Positions 24,183 to 36,400 of a stretch of 64,000 nucleotides of DNA are shown in pieces. Origin of the DNA: Obelidium mucronatum. Taxonomy: Eukaryota > Chytridiomycota > Chytridiomycetes > Chytridiales > Chytriomycetaceae. The translations under genes were made by a program, and so were the position numbers. The first letter of the stretch is position 1. The number at the start of each line of letters is the position of its first letter. The DNA is taken from assembly GCA_025765595.1 (NCBI GenBank), contig JAIVFH010000041.1, positions 1 through 64,000 of the forward strand, read 5' to 3'. The notes beneath the pieces are model-generated. The model was not told the origin of the DNA. It was given only the letters and a program-made list of their open reading frames with translations, and ran no database searches.

Positions 24183-25592
24183 TTAAACATACGTGTTGTT
24201 TAATCGAGCCAACAAGTGCTCACCTGCCGTGACAGGTTCGTATTTGTTGGGGTTTTTCTCCGTGATGAACTTTGGAATAGTTTCGACTTTTGTGTCAGAA
24301 TCAGGATCGCTAAAAAAAAAAAAAAAAAAAAAAAAAAAAGAAAGAAAGAAAGGATTAAGAATCGCGAGTTTAAATACCTCATGCACTTTTACTTCTCACC
24401 AAAAATAGGCAATACTGTAACGAGCAGGCAGAAATCCGTCTTCTCCCACAGAATACGGCTTAACAACGCGATGCTGATTCGAAGTCAGATAGTCATTCGT
24501 CCATCTTTGCAGCAAATCCCCAACATTGACAACAATTGTTCCTGGAATGGGAACTGCCCGCACAAACTCGTTCTTGCTGCGATCCAACACTTCCAATCCA
24601 CCTACACTATCCTGGAACAAGAACGTGACACTTCCGTAGTCTGTATGAGCGCCGCATCTGCGACTGAAGTCGTTGATTTCTGAAGGTGGGCATTTCGGGT
24701 AATGCAAAAGTCGGAGCGTGTTGGTTCCGAGTTTGATGGCAGATTGGAAGAAATCGTGTTCAAGACCAAGTCCGATTGCAATGGCAGTCATCATTTTGAC
24801 GTTCAGATTTTGCATTCGCTAAATCCAAGTGTCAAGACGCGATGATTGTTACTTAAAAATACAACAACAAAAAAAAGAGGGCACCTTGAAGAACGCATCA
24901 GACTTGTCGCCAAATTCTTTTGATGGGTATTTGTTCTTGTAGGGTATATCTGGATGATCCAATCCAATGTCAAAGGCTTCTTTCAAGTCCTTGTCGTAGC
25001 AGTCGAGATTATTCAAATATCGCATTCAGCCTACCAACTTACAGGACTTATTTGATTGAGTGCTACAATATCTTCAGCGCGTCCTTCCTTGTCCAAGTCA
25101 CTCAGTTTCCTTCAAAGAAATGATTAGTTGCCATTTGAAGTCCGTCATGCTGTATTCTTACTCTTTTCCAAGACCTACATATCCTCTATTGGCCTCTGCA
25201 GTTTCCCATCCTAGGGACTCCTGCAATCAAAATGTGGAGCATTGTGGAGCAATTGCGAACGGGTGGCGTGAACATCAACATCTGTTTCAAAAAAAAAAAA
25301 AAAAAGGAGTCTCACAAACCTTCTCTTTCAAGTCCTTTGCAAAGTAATGTTTGGAAAGCAAAAACATGTCATTGATTTCTTCCTCGGATATTCCATGGTT
25401 CTTGAGGTAAACAAAGCCAGACTTTGAGAATGCATATACGAGTTCTTCGGCAGTCTTGTCCTTCAATGGACAAGACACGATGGACGGGCTCACTCCATCG
25501 ATAAATGGTGCGAAATCGATTATGGGAATTGCTTCTGGCGCTGCTGTTTCGAGGGACAAGTTGTCCAGCTCAAATAGCTTGGATTGATTCAT
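24183..25592 (-). CDS. 2-oxoglutarate/Fe(II)-dependent dioxygenase, isopenicillin-N-synthase-like
   Basis: Non-haem iron oxygenase of the IPNS/flavonol-synthase-like family. The N-terminal DIOX_N part reads IPIIDFAPFIDG and SKSGFVYLKNHGISEEEI. The catalytic core has GAHTDYGSVTFLFQD (iron ligands His and Asp), TSNQHRVV (third His) and ARYSIAYF with the 2-oxoglutarate-binding Arg. Introns fall at about 25320-25226 (holding a poly-T tract), 25165-25115, 25060-25020, 24890-24825 and 24400-24310; the last 3' splice site follows a run of about 29 T on the coding strand. Substrate is not predictable from sequence. The start at 25592 gives the expected short N-terminus. Confidence 0.9.
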
Positions 25593-25735
25593 TCTTTTCC
25601 AGTAAATATTTAAATGGGCAAATAAAAAACAAATCAAAGGAACCACAAGTTTAAGAAAAAGAAAGTCAAAAAAAAGAAAAGAAAGACCGAGATCAAAATA
25701 AGATAAGACCGACACAAAACCGGACTGCTTCCACT

Positions 25736-27111
25736 CTACTTGCTGAATCTTCCCCATAATTTCCCCAAAGTCCCCTTCTCTTTTTCCTCTGCAGCTACGG
25801 ATCCTGGAACTGGAGCTTCTGGTTGGGCAACAGAAACTTCAACAGTGAAGAAGACTGTAGAACCGTCTTTGCTCATGAGTCGCAGACGCATTGGTTGTCC
25901 ATTTGTCACCTTGCTCAAGTCAATAGTAATTCCAGGAATCTTGATCTGTGAAACAAGTAATTCAGTTGGATATGAAGCCAGTAAGCCATTAGATCATGAA
26001 AGCGAGTACCTTGAATTCGTTAGGGTCAAAGAATGGGTTGAAAACCTCGAATCCTGGTATCAGAAAAAGATTCAAACGTAAAAAACCATGCAGTATATAC
26101 TTTCGTAGGATTGCTCACCATAAACCAACTCTGGTTTGAAAATAGTGTCCTTTCTATTTTCTTCCAAGGAAAAGTACTTGCGTCTGTCTTTGACCGACTC
26201 TTCGCCTCCTTGTTGAATCTTTTCAATCAATTTGATTTCTTTGGCCAGAGCTTGTTGCAATTGCGCTGGAGTTGGTTGACTGTTTGTGTTTCTTCGGAAA
26301 AAGCTGCTAGAGCGAGTGGGTTCAGGAGTAGCAGGGCCACCAGCGGAGGCAGCTGCAATTTCCTCGGCAGTGGGCCCCAGTTCACTCATTTCTTCCGGTT
26401 CATCAGAAATCACGGGTGTTCCTGGTCCAGATGGTGGTACAGAGAAAGACAAGTTGGAGAGTTGGGAAGTGAGAGGAATCTTGGATTCTGGATTTGTTCG
26501 CTTGGACAACACATCAGCAGCCAATAAGCCATTAACGTTTTCAACAAGCATTGGTCTGAAAGGTTCCTCATCAATTTCTCCAGGGGGGACAACCGGTTTC
26601 CAAGAAGTAATCGTACACATTGCTGTTACAACATAGGATCGCATGTATGGTTTCTCAGCGTTGATATCCGAGTAGGAGCCAGCATCAGTCATTTGATAGA
26701 ACTTTTGAAAGAGACCAATCATCTTTGGGGCAGCGAGAGGCAGGTCCCAGTCCTGCGACCACACTAATCAAGTTGTTTAAGAATCCCAAATTGGAGTTTG
26801 TTTCAACAAGTGGGGAATGGGGATAGATTAAAAAACAACCAACCCAGATCGTCGCCGGTCCACTCCTTCGCAAAGCGGCCTTGGAATTGAAAAGACATGA
26901 GACGCTTGCGCCCCTCAAAGTACGGAACAGTGGCGATCACTTTTGAGTCGTCAGGAACCACGCCGCGGAAGTTCTTGACCCGCACCAGCACATCGCCTTC
27001 GAAATGGTCGTTCTTGATGTGAATCGGATTCTCTTCATCGTTCGGACACGCGATCTGCAGCCTGGTCGCGGAGGCCCCGACTTTAACGGTCAGCGTCTCA
27101 GCAACAGACAT
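25736..27111 (-). CDS. DUF1769-domain protein
   Basis: Contains the fungal DUF1769 hallmark, a Phe-x-Gly-Arg-Phe block followed by a Trp-Thr-Gly-Asp-Asp-Leu block: SFQFQGRFAKEWTGDDL, followed by WDLPLAAPKMIGLFQKFYQ and PYMRSYVVTAM. The middle ~130 residues are Ser/Pro/Glu-rich and probably disordered; the C-terminal third contains EEKEKGTLGKLWGRFSK at the stop. Proteins with this domain have been linked to phosphoinositide binding at the cell periphery in fission yeast (Duc1); that is family knowledge of moderate certainty. The ATG at 27111 lies only 23 nt from the divergent protease ATG. Confidence 0.75.
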
Positions 27112-27134
27112 TTTATGATTGATAACAGAAATCG

Positions 27135-30100
27135 ATGCTGGCAGGAATAACAACAAGTGCAAGTGCAACAACAGCCGACGACGCGGTTGGACATGAAGAG
27201 CGCGACGAAGAAGAGGAGGAGGAGGAGCAGGAGGAGCACGAGCACGAGCACGAGAGCGGATACACGAGTGTCGAGGAGCCTGAGGATGGCCAGCGACACG
27301 ATGTTGATGCGGACGCCGAGAGTGCGCCGCTGCTGCCGGCGTCCGCGCGCACGGCGCCGCCGACACTGGCGCCGACGCGGCGGCGTGTGCTGGCGGCGGT
27401 GGCGGCGCTGCTTGCGCCTGTGGCGGCGGCGCTGGCGTGGGCGGCGCTGCGGCGGGGCAGCGCACTGCCGGCGGCGGTGCTCTCGCTGGCGCACACGCAT
27501 GCGACGGGCGCGTTTGCTGGCGCCGCCGCCTGGGAACACGTCCGCAACATCTCCGCCAAACCGCACTCGTTCAATGCGGCAGACAACCTGCGCGTCAGAG
27601 CCCACATTGTCGCCACTGTCTCCGCCTTCAAAGACCTGGCGAGAGAACAGGGCTTGCCGGACACGTGGCTCGAACTGGACGCAGGCGACAACGTGAACAT
27701 GACCACGAGAGATGGCAGGCACTGGTACGAGTCGAACAATGTGCTCGTTCGCATCAACCCAGTGCCGGCATCGGCTGCAACGCGGAATACGCTCCTTCTC
27801 TCAGCACACTATGATACACAAACTGTTGCCAAGGGCGTTGTTGACAATGGAATCGCGGTGGCTGTGGCACTTGAGCTTATACGCACTCTCATTTACAACC
27901 CCCTGCTGTCACACCCCCTGATTATAAACTTCAACAATGGCGAAGAGCTTTTTCTGTTGGGCGCTGGAGCATTCACTTTGCACCCTTGGTTTCCGGCAAT
28001 CACTGGGTTCATCAATTTGGATGGGACAGGAGCTGCTCCAGGAACACGTTCAATGCTTTTTCGAACAAATTCGTTTGACTTGCTCAAACAATGGAAACTG
28101 TGGACTCCTTTTCCTCATGCTTCCATTGTATTCAATGACTTTGTTTCTCAAGTTCCTTCAGACACCGACTACCGCGTTTATGTGGCATTCGGCCACTTAC
28201 AAGGAGTCGATATTGCTTTTTACTCGTATAGGTATGTATTCAATGTGCATGGCATGGCAAGTTTTTCTTAACAAGTGAATTCAGGTATCAATACCACACA
28301 CCAGATGACAGCACTGAGTTTTCATGGCCCATCTCTGTTCAACATTTGGGAGATAATGTTCGCGCTGCTGTGATTGGAATATGTAACAGCAACGTATTGG
28401 ATACGCTGGCTCCAGACACCGCGGAAATTGAAAACCCAATCACTTCAAAACTTCCTATTCCAGACTTTGTGTATTATGACTTGTTTTCCCACTTGTTTGT
28501 CTCATCAGGCGCAAGCTTCAGACTTGTTGTTATCTCTATAGTAGCCACATCTTGTGTTTGGGGTGTTGCCAAAAGCGCCAAGGAAATTTACATGTTAGGA
28601 GGGCACAAGCGGTTTTTCCTACGCTTCTTTCAACCTACGTTTGAATCATATGCTCTTGTTATATTATCAACAATGTCGTGTCTAGTGGGAACTCTTGTGC
28701 TTTCAAGATTTAAGAGTTTCATAAACCCTGGATCAAGTTATGGTCTTCCAATCTTGAATATGATATGGATTGCATTTTGGATTTTTGGCTGCTTTGCCAT
28801 GGTTCCCAAGATTTGGCCAAGAATTAGCGAAGCCTTGTTGCTGCGAAGTCGAACTCCCACCACTCGACGAAGTCGACGTCGCCGAACTCGAGTCAACACA
28901 CCAACTCCCAGAGGTGTTCCACTACAGTCTGCCATGCAAGTTTCTAATGGACCGCCGCTTGAAAAGTGGTTGCCTTATGGCCTGCTGGCATTTTGGATCA
29001 CGCTACTGCTACCGGCCTATTATTTTTCCAGGCGTGGGATAAATGCACTATTTTTTGTGACGCACTGGTCATTCTACAGTCTTTTGGCGGTTGGGTTCAC
29101 TCAGCTTTTGTCTCCCATTGCGTTGAAGTGGTGGCGACAACAACGAAGCGCAGATATATCCCCCTCAAATTCTCCAACTACCGTTGAACGAGTCAACAGC
29201 CAATGGCATAGTCAAGTCATCAAGTTTTACGAGAAACAGATTTGGGGAGTTCAGCTGCTGTTGTCTTCTTTGGCACCAGCCTTGTTGACGATAGATATCA
29301 TTGAGCAGTTTCTAATAGGCGCTCCTGCGTGTATTGCAAAGACTTTTAGTGAGACGACGAACGACTGTTTGTTTGGATGCTTGTTTATTCTCTTATTCGT
29401 CAACTTGTTGCCAGCGTTTCAAATGGCGAGGAAAACCCGACTTGCAGAATTGGTTCTTGGTGTCTTATTTGTACCAGTATTTTTTTATTCCGTTTTTGTG
29501 TTTCCGCTTTCCAGGAATCAACCCCAACAGGTTTGTTTTTTTGTTTTGTATAATTGTTTGTTTTTTAATTTTTAGCTGAAAAAAAATTTTTTTTTGTTCT
29601 CAAGTTCTCATTTGCCCAAAACTGGAACATCACCACACTGGAATCATCCATCACATCGGACGTTGAAATAACATTTCGACACGGCGCCGTGATTAGATTT
29701 TCAAAAATCGCACCCCAATTCGAACCGATTGCGAAATTGACACAAACGGACTTGTCCTGTGACTTTGTGGGTAATACTTGCCGATTTCGAAATTTGCGGC
29801 GGGAATACTTGCCGACGTTGAGTCCAGCTGCGGCGGCAGCGGCGGTGGTGAAGGGTGATCCTCGAGATGTTCCCGCGTTGATTGACATTTCAATCAAGAA
29901 TTCAACTGTTGTGGAAGGAGTCAAGGTTGTGAACGGGGAGTTTAAAGGGTTGCCTGGAAGCCGAGTTTGTTCGCTAGGAGCTACTTTTGTTGATGAGGAA
30001 GAAAACAGTCAAACTTTGGACAACACCATCTCGATTGTGATTGATCCGATCATCCGAAACGACGGAGAAAGTCAAAGCTCGAAGGATAGTGTTGATTCGC

Positions 30101-30432
30101 GTTGGTTGATTGAAGGGAGCGGGAAACGGGTGGGTAAAGATGATGGATTGCTTGGTAGTTCTGAAGTTTTTGTCTTGAGACGAGAGTTTATGGGGCCGGA
30201 TGGATCTAATGAAAAAGATACGGGGATGGTTGTTCCGTTTTTGCTGCGATTTGCCGATTCACAGAACAAAAGGCAAAGAGTGAAGTTGACAGTTGCTTGT
30301 CATTGGATGGAGGAGGAGCGAGGGGTCAAGTTTTGGAAAACTTTGCAAAGTGAACTTCCCGAGTGGATGATCTTTGGTCCGGGAAAGTTTGGTGGAGTGC
30401 GAACTTTTAAAACTGAGGTGGTGTCATTGTAA
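27135..30432 (+). CDS. vacuolar-membrane-type M28 metallopeptidase (PFF1/ERMP1 family)
   Basis: Multi-span membrane protein with a lumenal M28 zinc aminopeptidase domain. An acidic N-terminus (Glu/His run) precedes the first membrane segment (VLAAVAALLAPVAAALAWAA). M28 metal-binding motifs follow in order: LLLSAHYDT (His-x-Asp), GVVDNGIAV (bridging Asp), NNGEELFLLGA (Glu-Glu), GFINLDGTGA, and YQYHTPDD (late His). Several membrane spans come next, then a lumenal C-terminal domain after an intron near 29530-29603. About 1,040 residues, normal for the family. One intron interrupts the peptidase domain near 28232-28284. The first ~140 codons are very GC-rich. No later ATG precedes the membrane anchor, supporting this start. 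Confidence 0.9.
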
Positions 30433-30580
30433 TTATAACAAATGTATTGCATGTTTATTTTTTTAACGCTCACAATTACCAACTTGTGTGGATGGATTGA
30501 AACGAAAAGTTAAACATATTCCTATTTATTCAACTGAAAAGAAAACACTCAAAACTGAAACTTCATGGAAAAAAAAAAAG

Positions 30581-30612
30581 ATTAAAATTCAACAATATTA
30601 AAATTCAACAAT
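30581..30612. repeat. 16-bp tandem duplication covering the CPA1 stop
   Basis: ATTAAAATTCAACAAT occurs twice head to tail; the second unit contributes the end of the CPA1 reading frame and its TAA. Confidence 0.85.
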
Positions 30613-32031
30613 ATTGCGCACTCCTGGAAGACCAGGAATGTAGCGGGTCTTTGGCTTCTCTTGGGCAACAGGCTCAACACGCTTGCGTTCACGCTTGAAG
30701 GCACGAACTTCATTCAAAAAGTTGTCGAACAAGTAGTCTGTGTCAAGTGGGCCTCCGCAAGCTTCGGGGTGGAATTGCACAGACGAGTATGGCAACAGCT
30801 GGTGGCGAACTCCTTCATTGGATCCATCGTTGGCATTACGGAAGTATGGCATCCAACCAGGAACATCAACAGAGTCATCAATCGCATACCCGTGATTTTG
30901 AGAAGTAATGACACACTTCTTGGTAGTCAAATCAATACAAGGCTGGTTGTGGCCACGATTACCAAAAGGCATCTTGTACGTCTTGTATCCAGCAGCCATA
31001 CCCAGAATTTGGTTGCCCATGCAAATACCAAAGATTGGCGTAGGAATGTGGCCAATGTCCTTGTACATGATAGCTTTGACATTTGCAACAGTCTTGGACA
31101 TGTGAGAAGGGTCACCGGGTCCGTTGGACAACAAGACTCCATCATACTTGACGTTATCCTTGGTGACATCATGGTCCCATGGAACCACAGTAACCTTGGC
31201 ACCACGCTTAGCCAAACACTTGATAATGTTCTGTTTCACTCCACAATCAATCAAGGCAATATGGACATCGCCCTGTGGATTGATAGTGTAGGCTTCTTTT
31301 GTAGATGCGACGGCACACAGATTCTTGAGATTCGGGTTCTCGATACTGTCACTGAGAGCTGGGAGTGGCGCGGATGCCGATGGAGCGACAGCAACTTCAC
31401 CAAGAGTGGAACCGCGAGAACGCAAGAGGGATACAATGGCACGTGTGTCGACACCACTGATTGCAGGGACTCCGTAACGAGCACACCATTGACCAAGAGA
31501 CTCAATGGCAGCCCAGTGGGAGTGCTTGGCAGCGTAGTCGTTGACAATGATGGCACGGACTTGAATTCGGTTGCTTTCAAAGTACTTGGAGAGACCAAAG
31601 GGGTCGCGCTCAGCATCAGAGGGAACACCGTAGTTTCCAATGAGTGGTTGTGCAAATACGAGAATTTGGCCACAATACGATGGGTCAGTCATGGACTCAG
31701 TGTAACCAACAAGAGAAGTAGTAAAGACTACTTCTCCAGACACCTTGCGGTCAGAAATGGGGGCACCAAATGAAACACCAGTGAAAGAGTAACCAGTAGC
31801 CAAGTGAAGGACGGCTGGAAGAGTTGGTGGCTCAGCAATGGACTTGGGAGGAGGGACATCAGGACGATTTGGAGTACGCGCGTCGGCGACAATTGTGGCC
31901 AATGAGCGACATTTGATGTCAAGAAGAGTTTTGATAAACGTAGAGGAAGGAATAAGGGTGGACGGTGCTTTTGGGAGTTGGGTGGGAAGTCCAGAACGGA
32001 CAGTGGCACGGGTGAAACTGTGGAGAAACAT
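30598..32031 (-). CDS. CPA1: carbamoyl-phosphate synthase small subunit, arginine-specific, mitochondrial
   Basis: Glutamine amidotransferase subunit that feeds ammonia to the large subunit for arginine synthesis. Intronless, 477 codons. The N-terminus (MFLHSFTRATVRSGLP) is a mitochondrial presequence. The small-chain N-domain is seen in GEVVFTTSLVGYTESMTDPS and DTRAIVSLLRSRG. The class-I amidotransferase part has SNGPGDPSHM, the nucleophile Cys in FGICMGNQILG, SQNHGYAID, and the catalytic His-Pro-Glu in VQFHPEACGGP. No upstream short reading frame like the yeast arginine attenuator peptide was looked for beyond the 59-nt leader, where none is evident. The large subunit is not in the window. 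Confidence 0.95.
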   Translation of the reverse strand: MFLHSFTRATVRSGLPTQLPKAPSTLIPSSTFIKTLLDIKCRSLATIVADARTPNRPDVPPPKSIAEPPTLPAVLHLATGYSFTGVSFGAPISDRKVSGEVVFTTSLVGYTESMTDPSYCGQILVFAQPLIGNYGVPSDAERDPFGLSKYFESNRIQVRAIIVNDYAAKHSHWAAIESLGQWCARYGVPAISGVDTRAIVSLLRSRGSTLGEVAVAPSASAPLPALSDSIENPNLKNLCAVASTKEAYTINPQGDVHIALIDCGVKQNIIKCLAKRGAKVTVVPWDHDVTKDNVKYDGVLLSNGPGDPSHMSKTVANVKAIMYKDIGHIPTPIFGICMGNQILGMAAGYKTYKMPFGNRGHNQPCIDLTTKKCVITSQNHGYAIDDSVDVPGWMPYFRNANDGSNEGVRHQLLPYSSVQFHPEACGGPLDTDYLFDNFLNEVRAFKRERKRVEPVAQEKPKTRYIPGLPGVRNIVEF

Positions 32032-32090
32032 GCGACTTTCTATTTGCTTGGCTTAAAAATGGAGTTTGTATCTGTCTGTTATTGAACTGT

Positions 32091-32326
32091 TTAGGCGGCG
32101 ATGCTCTTGTAGATCTATAAAGGCATTAGTGATATAGATAAGATTGGCCACACTTAGAGTCAAACAACACACCTGCTCGGAGATGTAGTCGTTAGAAACT
32201 TTTTCAAAGGCGTGGGAATATGACATAAAGCTCTTGTAAGAAGCGATGGGCAGAGTGCTAGCCAGTAGTGCTGAGCTGTGTTTATGAGAAGATTTTATAA
32301 ACAATTTTCTACGTCATTCGAATCAT
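32091..32326 (-). CDS. putative very small protein (about 43-46 residues)
   Basis: A spliced model reads MTSALLASTLPIAS..., continues YKSFMSYSHAFEKVSNDYIS and ends YKSIAA. It uses an intron at 32115-32172 with clean GT-AG ends and a second near the start joining ATGAC to the exon at about 32278. The start could be 32326 or 32317. The peptide resembles a small mitochondrial inner-membrane or complex subunit in size and style, but I do not recognise it. It sits between CPA1 (59 nt) and the coiled-coil gene (about 90 nt), on the same strand. The donor of the first intron (GTAGAA) is weak. Confidence 0.4.
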
Positions 32327-32415
32327 CAAAAAGCTCGAAAAGACACACGTGTTTTTACTGTTGATAAAAATACTTAGAACAGATAACAATGTAAAAGATA
32401 TATCTCGATCATCAA

Positions 32416-33385
32416 TTAAACTCCTCCTTCGTTGCCTCCTTCCAAAATCTTTTGCTTCTCACATTGCAAAGATTTCACTTTTTGCTCCAGAGTTTGAATC
32501 GTCTTCGTTCTACTCTTCAGTTCTGCTGTCAACAATTGAACAGCATGCCGATGTTCAGGCTTAATAGTGGCCGATTTTGCAGCCGATGCATCAGGCGTGT
32601 GTCGAATTGGCATCTCCATTGCCCCTCCCAAATAACGAGCCAAAGGAAATTCACGGGGCTCCACAACCAAAATTCCAGAATATGCTGGCTCTGTTGAAAA
32701 CTCTTTAAGAAAAATGAAAGAAATTTAGTCAAAACAAACCTTTCTTTGCACTTTCTGGCGACAGCGGCGGGGTGATCACGTTCGCACCTTTCGTCACAAC
32801 ATTAGCATATGACGGTTGCTTTCTCACTGTTGGCAATGGTAATGTGGTTTGAATATCTACTTGACTCAAAACCTCTGCAGAACAATCATTGACACTTTCA
32901 GGTTCAATTTGTGGCTGACGGTCCAATGATGTATCAGAAGCGATATCGGTGGCATTTACAGAATGTACAGTATTTACATTTTGAGTTTGGACAGCAGGAA
33001 TCGAAAGCGATTCGGTCTTTGCTTCTCCAATCGATTCTTTGGCAACAGTTGTTTCAACAGCATCAACACTGGCGGCTATTTCAGCTTCAGTGGCGTTTCT
33101 CTTCTTTTTTGAAGAAATGGACTTCTTGGATTTCTTTTTGGGTTTCTTCTTGTCTTTCGGCACCGCCTCTTCACTGATATCATTGGCTTTGTCAGGAGAG
33201 TCCACTATTTCTTCAAGGCCAGTTGCCAAACTTGCAAGATCAACCATGGAAGATCTTGGAGTTATGCTTGACAAGCGGCGGCGGGTAGCACTTGGAACTG
33301 GGGTAGAAGCACGCGAAGACTTGTTGCTACCAGCAAAAGAAGTGACAGAGAGAATATTGCAAAGAGTGGACTTGTTCCTGAACAT
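32416..33385 (-). CDS. unknown Lys-rich protein with C-terminal coiled coil, or last exons of the glycogenin gene
   Basis: From ATG 33385 the frame gives a Ser/Thr-rich start, a long Lys run of nuclear-localisation type, a Val/Thr/Ser-rich middle, an intron of about 36 nt near 32705-32740, and a C-terminal heptad-like segment (VQLLTAELKSRTKTIQTLEQ) ending in GGNEGGV. No family is recognised. The ATG is only 34 nt after the glycogenin stop. A 58-nt GT-AG intron at 33378-33435, in phase and with a branch-like CATTAAC, would remove both that stop and this ATG and fuse the two. Given the spacing, fusion is at least as likely as a separate gene. Confidence 0.6.
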
Positions 33386-33419
33386 AATGGGCGTTTATGG
33401 TTAATGAGATGTAAAGCAA

Positions 33420-36400
33420 TCAAACATTAGCATACGATACGAACATCAGAGTCATCAGTACATTCCCTGCTACCAGCTCAATTTCGCCCAACTTTCCGAG
33501 ACGAGTTTTTAACGCAAGAGGAATGCCATTTTTGTCCACTCTCGCCAGCTCCCTTGAATTTACAGTTGTTCCAAACATTTCATCAAACACTTCGGCGTCC
33601 TTGGGGATAACAACGTAAAATGCATTCATTTCTTCCCCAGAGTTGGTTAATCCAGTCAATGATACTGTGCTATTCATTCGAGATCGAGATGACCGCTTGT
33701 TCAACGATGGAGGCGTGGCTTCAGTCCAGTTCCAATCATACCGAGACGTTTTGAACTCAAGAGGAATTTCAGAGGCCTCGTTATCGTCTTCAAAGTCCGT
33801 GAAGGGGGTAGACACCATTCCGTCTTCTGACGATGATTCAGTCTGAGATTCACTGTCTTCGTCACAACTACTGCTACTCGAGAGTTCTTTCGTCACCGAG
33901 CCAGTTACAATAGAAGGTCGGGAAGAGGATCCAGTCTCGGTTTTTCTTGCATCTTGACTGTTGTTGGCCAAGGATCGAGGGGATTGCGAGTTATCTGTTT
34001 TTGGGATCAACTTTATGGACAAGTCACGGCCGCCCTTATTGGCAATAGATGATCCGGAATTTTCAGGTTTGTGGATTCTACTGGATGAATCCTGCTCAAC
34101 CGCGTTCTGGAAATTGGGCGGCCTTCGTTTGTGTTCATGTTGTTGCTGATCTTGCTGGTATTCAACAGTTTGGGAATCGTGGTTTTGATGATATTCTTGG
34201 TGCTGATAGTGTGTTTGGTGTGTTTGGTGGTAGGGGGCATAACGGTCTTGATGGTGTTCTTTGTGGGGCAACGAGTGTCCTACATAACTGTCATGCTGAT
34301 CATGGTGCTGATGATATCGTTGACTTTGTGAATTGTGTTCAGTGGTGTTGTGGTTGAAGTGGTCTTTTTGATGTTCCTGATATTGGGAGGTGCGATCATG
34401 GTAAAATTGTTCCTGCTGTTGTGATAGTTGCTGATGGGGAACTTGATTGGAAGAAGGACTGTGATGGTGGTGCTGATTAAAAGAAGAGCTTTGATGGTGG
34501 CAGGCATCGTTTTGGTGTTGATGGAAAGAAGAGTTTTGATGGCGGTGGGCATCGTGTTGGTCCTTATTTTCAGAGTACGGTTGTTGGGGCGGCTCATACG
34601 ATTGCTTGTACCAATTATCGTATGAATGAGACACTTGAATCGGATTACTCTCAGTGTAGTAAGGAATGGGAGGGATATACTTATGTTCGGCATGTAATGG
34701 TAAAAGGTCGTCAAAGGTAGAAACGTTTTCGTTCCGATATTGCCATTGTTGATAGTTTTGGTGTTGATAGATGCTTCGATGTTGATTGCTACCTTGGCCA
34801 TCGCTATTCGGTACGAAGTCTACACTACTCTGATGAAATTCGGAACCAGAAACGTGATGATTTGGAGGATCATATCGATATCCACTGCTTTGATGTTCCT
34901 GATGACTGGTTCGGGAACCACCACCATCAGATACGACATTACTGTTGTAGTGCTCAACTCTTGACTGCTGATAATCGCAGTTGTGGTCTGTGATCGAATG
35001 GTGTTCGTGATAATGGTGATGATGCTGATGCTGCTGATCTCGATTGTCATTGTGAATTGGATGTTCGACGCTACCCATCCGCTGATGATCATTGTTATCA
35101 GTGTGTTGTGGATGAAACTCAGAATGTGACGCCTGATAGCTGACATCTTGCCGATTAGAATCACTGCTTGAAGAATTTCTGACATCAGTATTGCCACCAC
35201 CACTACCCCCACATCCTCCAGACTTCTCCTCGTAGTAAGGATAATACTTTTGGGATGGATCTTGATTTTCATTGGAAGAACTAACATCAACCGGAAAACC
35301 AGCTTCAGTACTTGAGCTACTGCCTGCATTATCCCTTCTTGAACGATGCGCTTGCGGCTTTGAACTTTCTGCAACTTTTCGTTGTTGCTATCGTGATAAT
35401 ATGTAAGATGTTACATCGACTTAAAATATGGGACCAACCAAGTCTTCATCCATCCATTTCTTGACCAAATCATCATAAATACGCCACCAGGCATTATGTA
35501 AAGCGGCAGTATCATCAGACAAGGATCTATTTTTCAATTAGGGTTTGGATTGATAAGGATAAGGAGGAAAATTTAGAGACAAGGGGAAATTTTGAATAAT
35601 CAGACCTATTCCACACAGTCCCATCACTGAAGCGATACTGATCCCACGGCTTTACATGGCCAGCGAAATGAATAATAGACATTGTTGACTTGAATTCCTT
35701 GACAGCCGGCTGCAAGTAGCACAATCAGCGATAGGGTTTGCTTATCAAGAATTTCTCGCTCACCAAATACGAGTACACTGCCGACGGCGTTACGTTGAAC
35801 GAGAACGGCAATCTTGCAGCGCGCTTAAGTTCGCAGGGACAATGCGGCGGCGGCGGGGCGTCCGCCGGCGGTGAAGGCAGCGGCGGCCGATCGAAGCCCA
35901 CCCAAGTATCGAAGAAGCGGTTGAGAAGTCCTTGGTCGCCGCCTGCAGCGCATTAGCAGCGATCTCTAGACAAGCGGCATGACACGACTCACCATCGAAG
36001 CTGCCGGTGTACTTTGCCGCCCACTTCAAGGCCGCAAAGACTGTTTCGTTCGGTCGGCATACGAATACGCCAGAGTTGAACAGATCAGGCCAGCCAACAT
36101 CAGCCGCCGCCGCAAAGTACGCCCCCGAGTCAAGTGCAGAAAACACCGAATCGACATTCGTCATGGCAAAAGCATCGGCATCCACAAAGCAAACTCTTTC
36201 AAAGGGAAGCACAGACGGATCAAACACATGCAGCTTCGTGTAAGTTATGTCTAGTTCTGGCCGACCTAGCAGCTGCAAGTTCTCTTTATCGCCAGTGTTT
36301 GTCCACAGGGGAACGTAGATGATCCGATCAAACACTCGGTACAATGTCGCCAAAGCCCCAGAAGACAGTCCAGATGGAGGGACCAGAGCAACGATCTCGT

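Noticed and set aside
27135..27170. A later start codon for the M28 protease to relieve the 23-nt spacing
   Set aside because: No in-frame ATG occurs before the predicted first membrane segment.
30661..31773. 370-codon open frame on the plus strand
   Set aside because: It lies exactly antisense to intact CPA1 and has no family features; it is a shadow of that gene's codon pattern.
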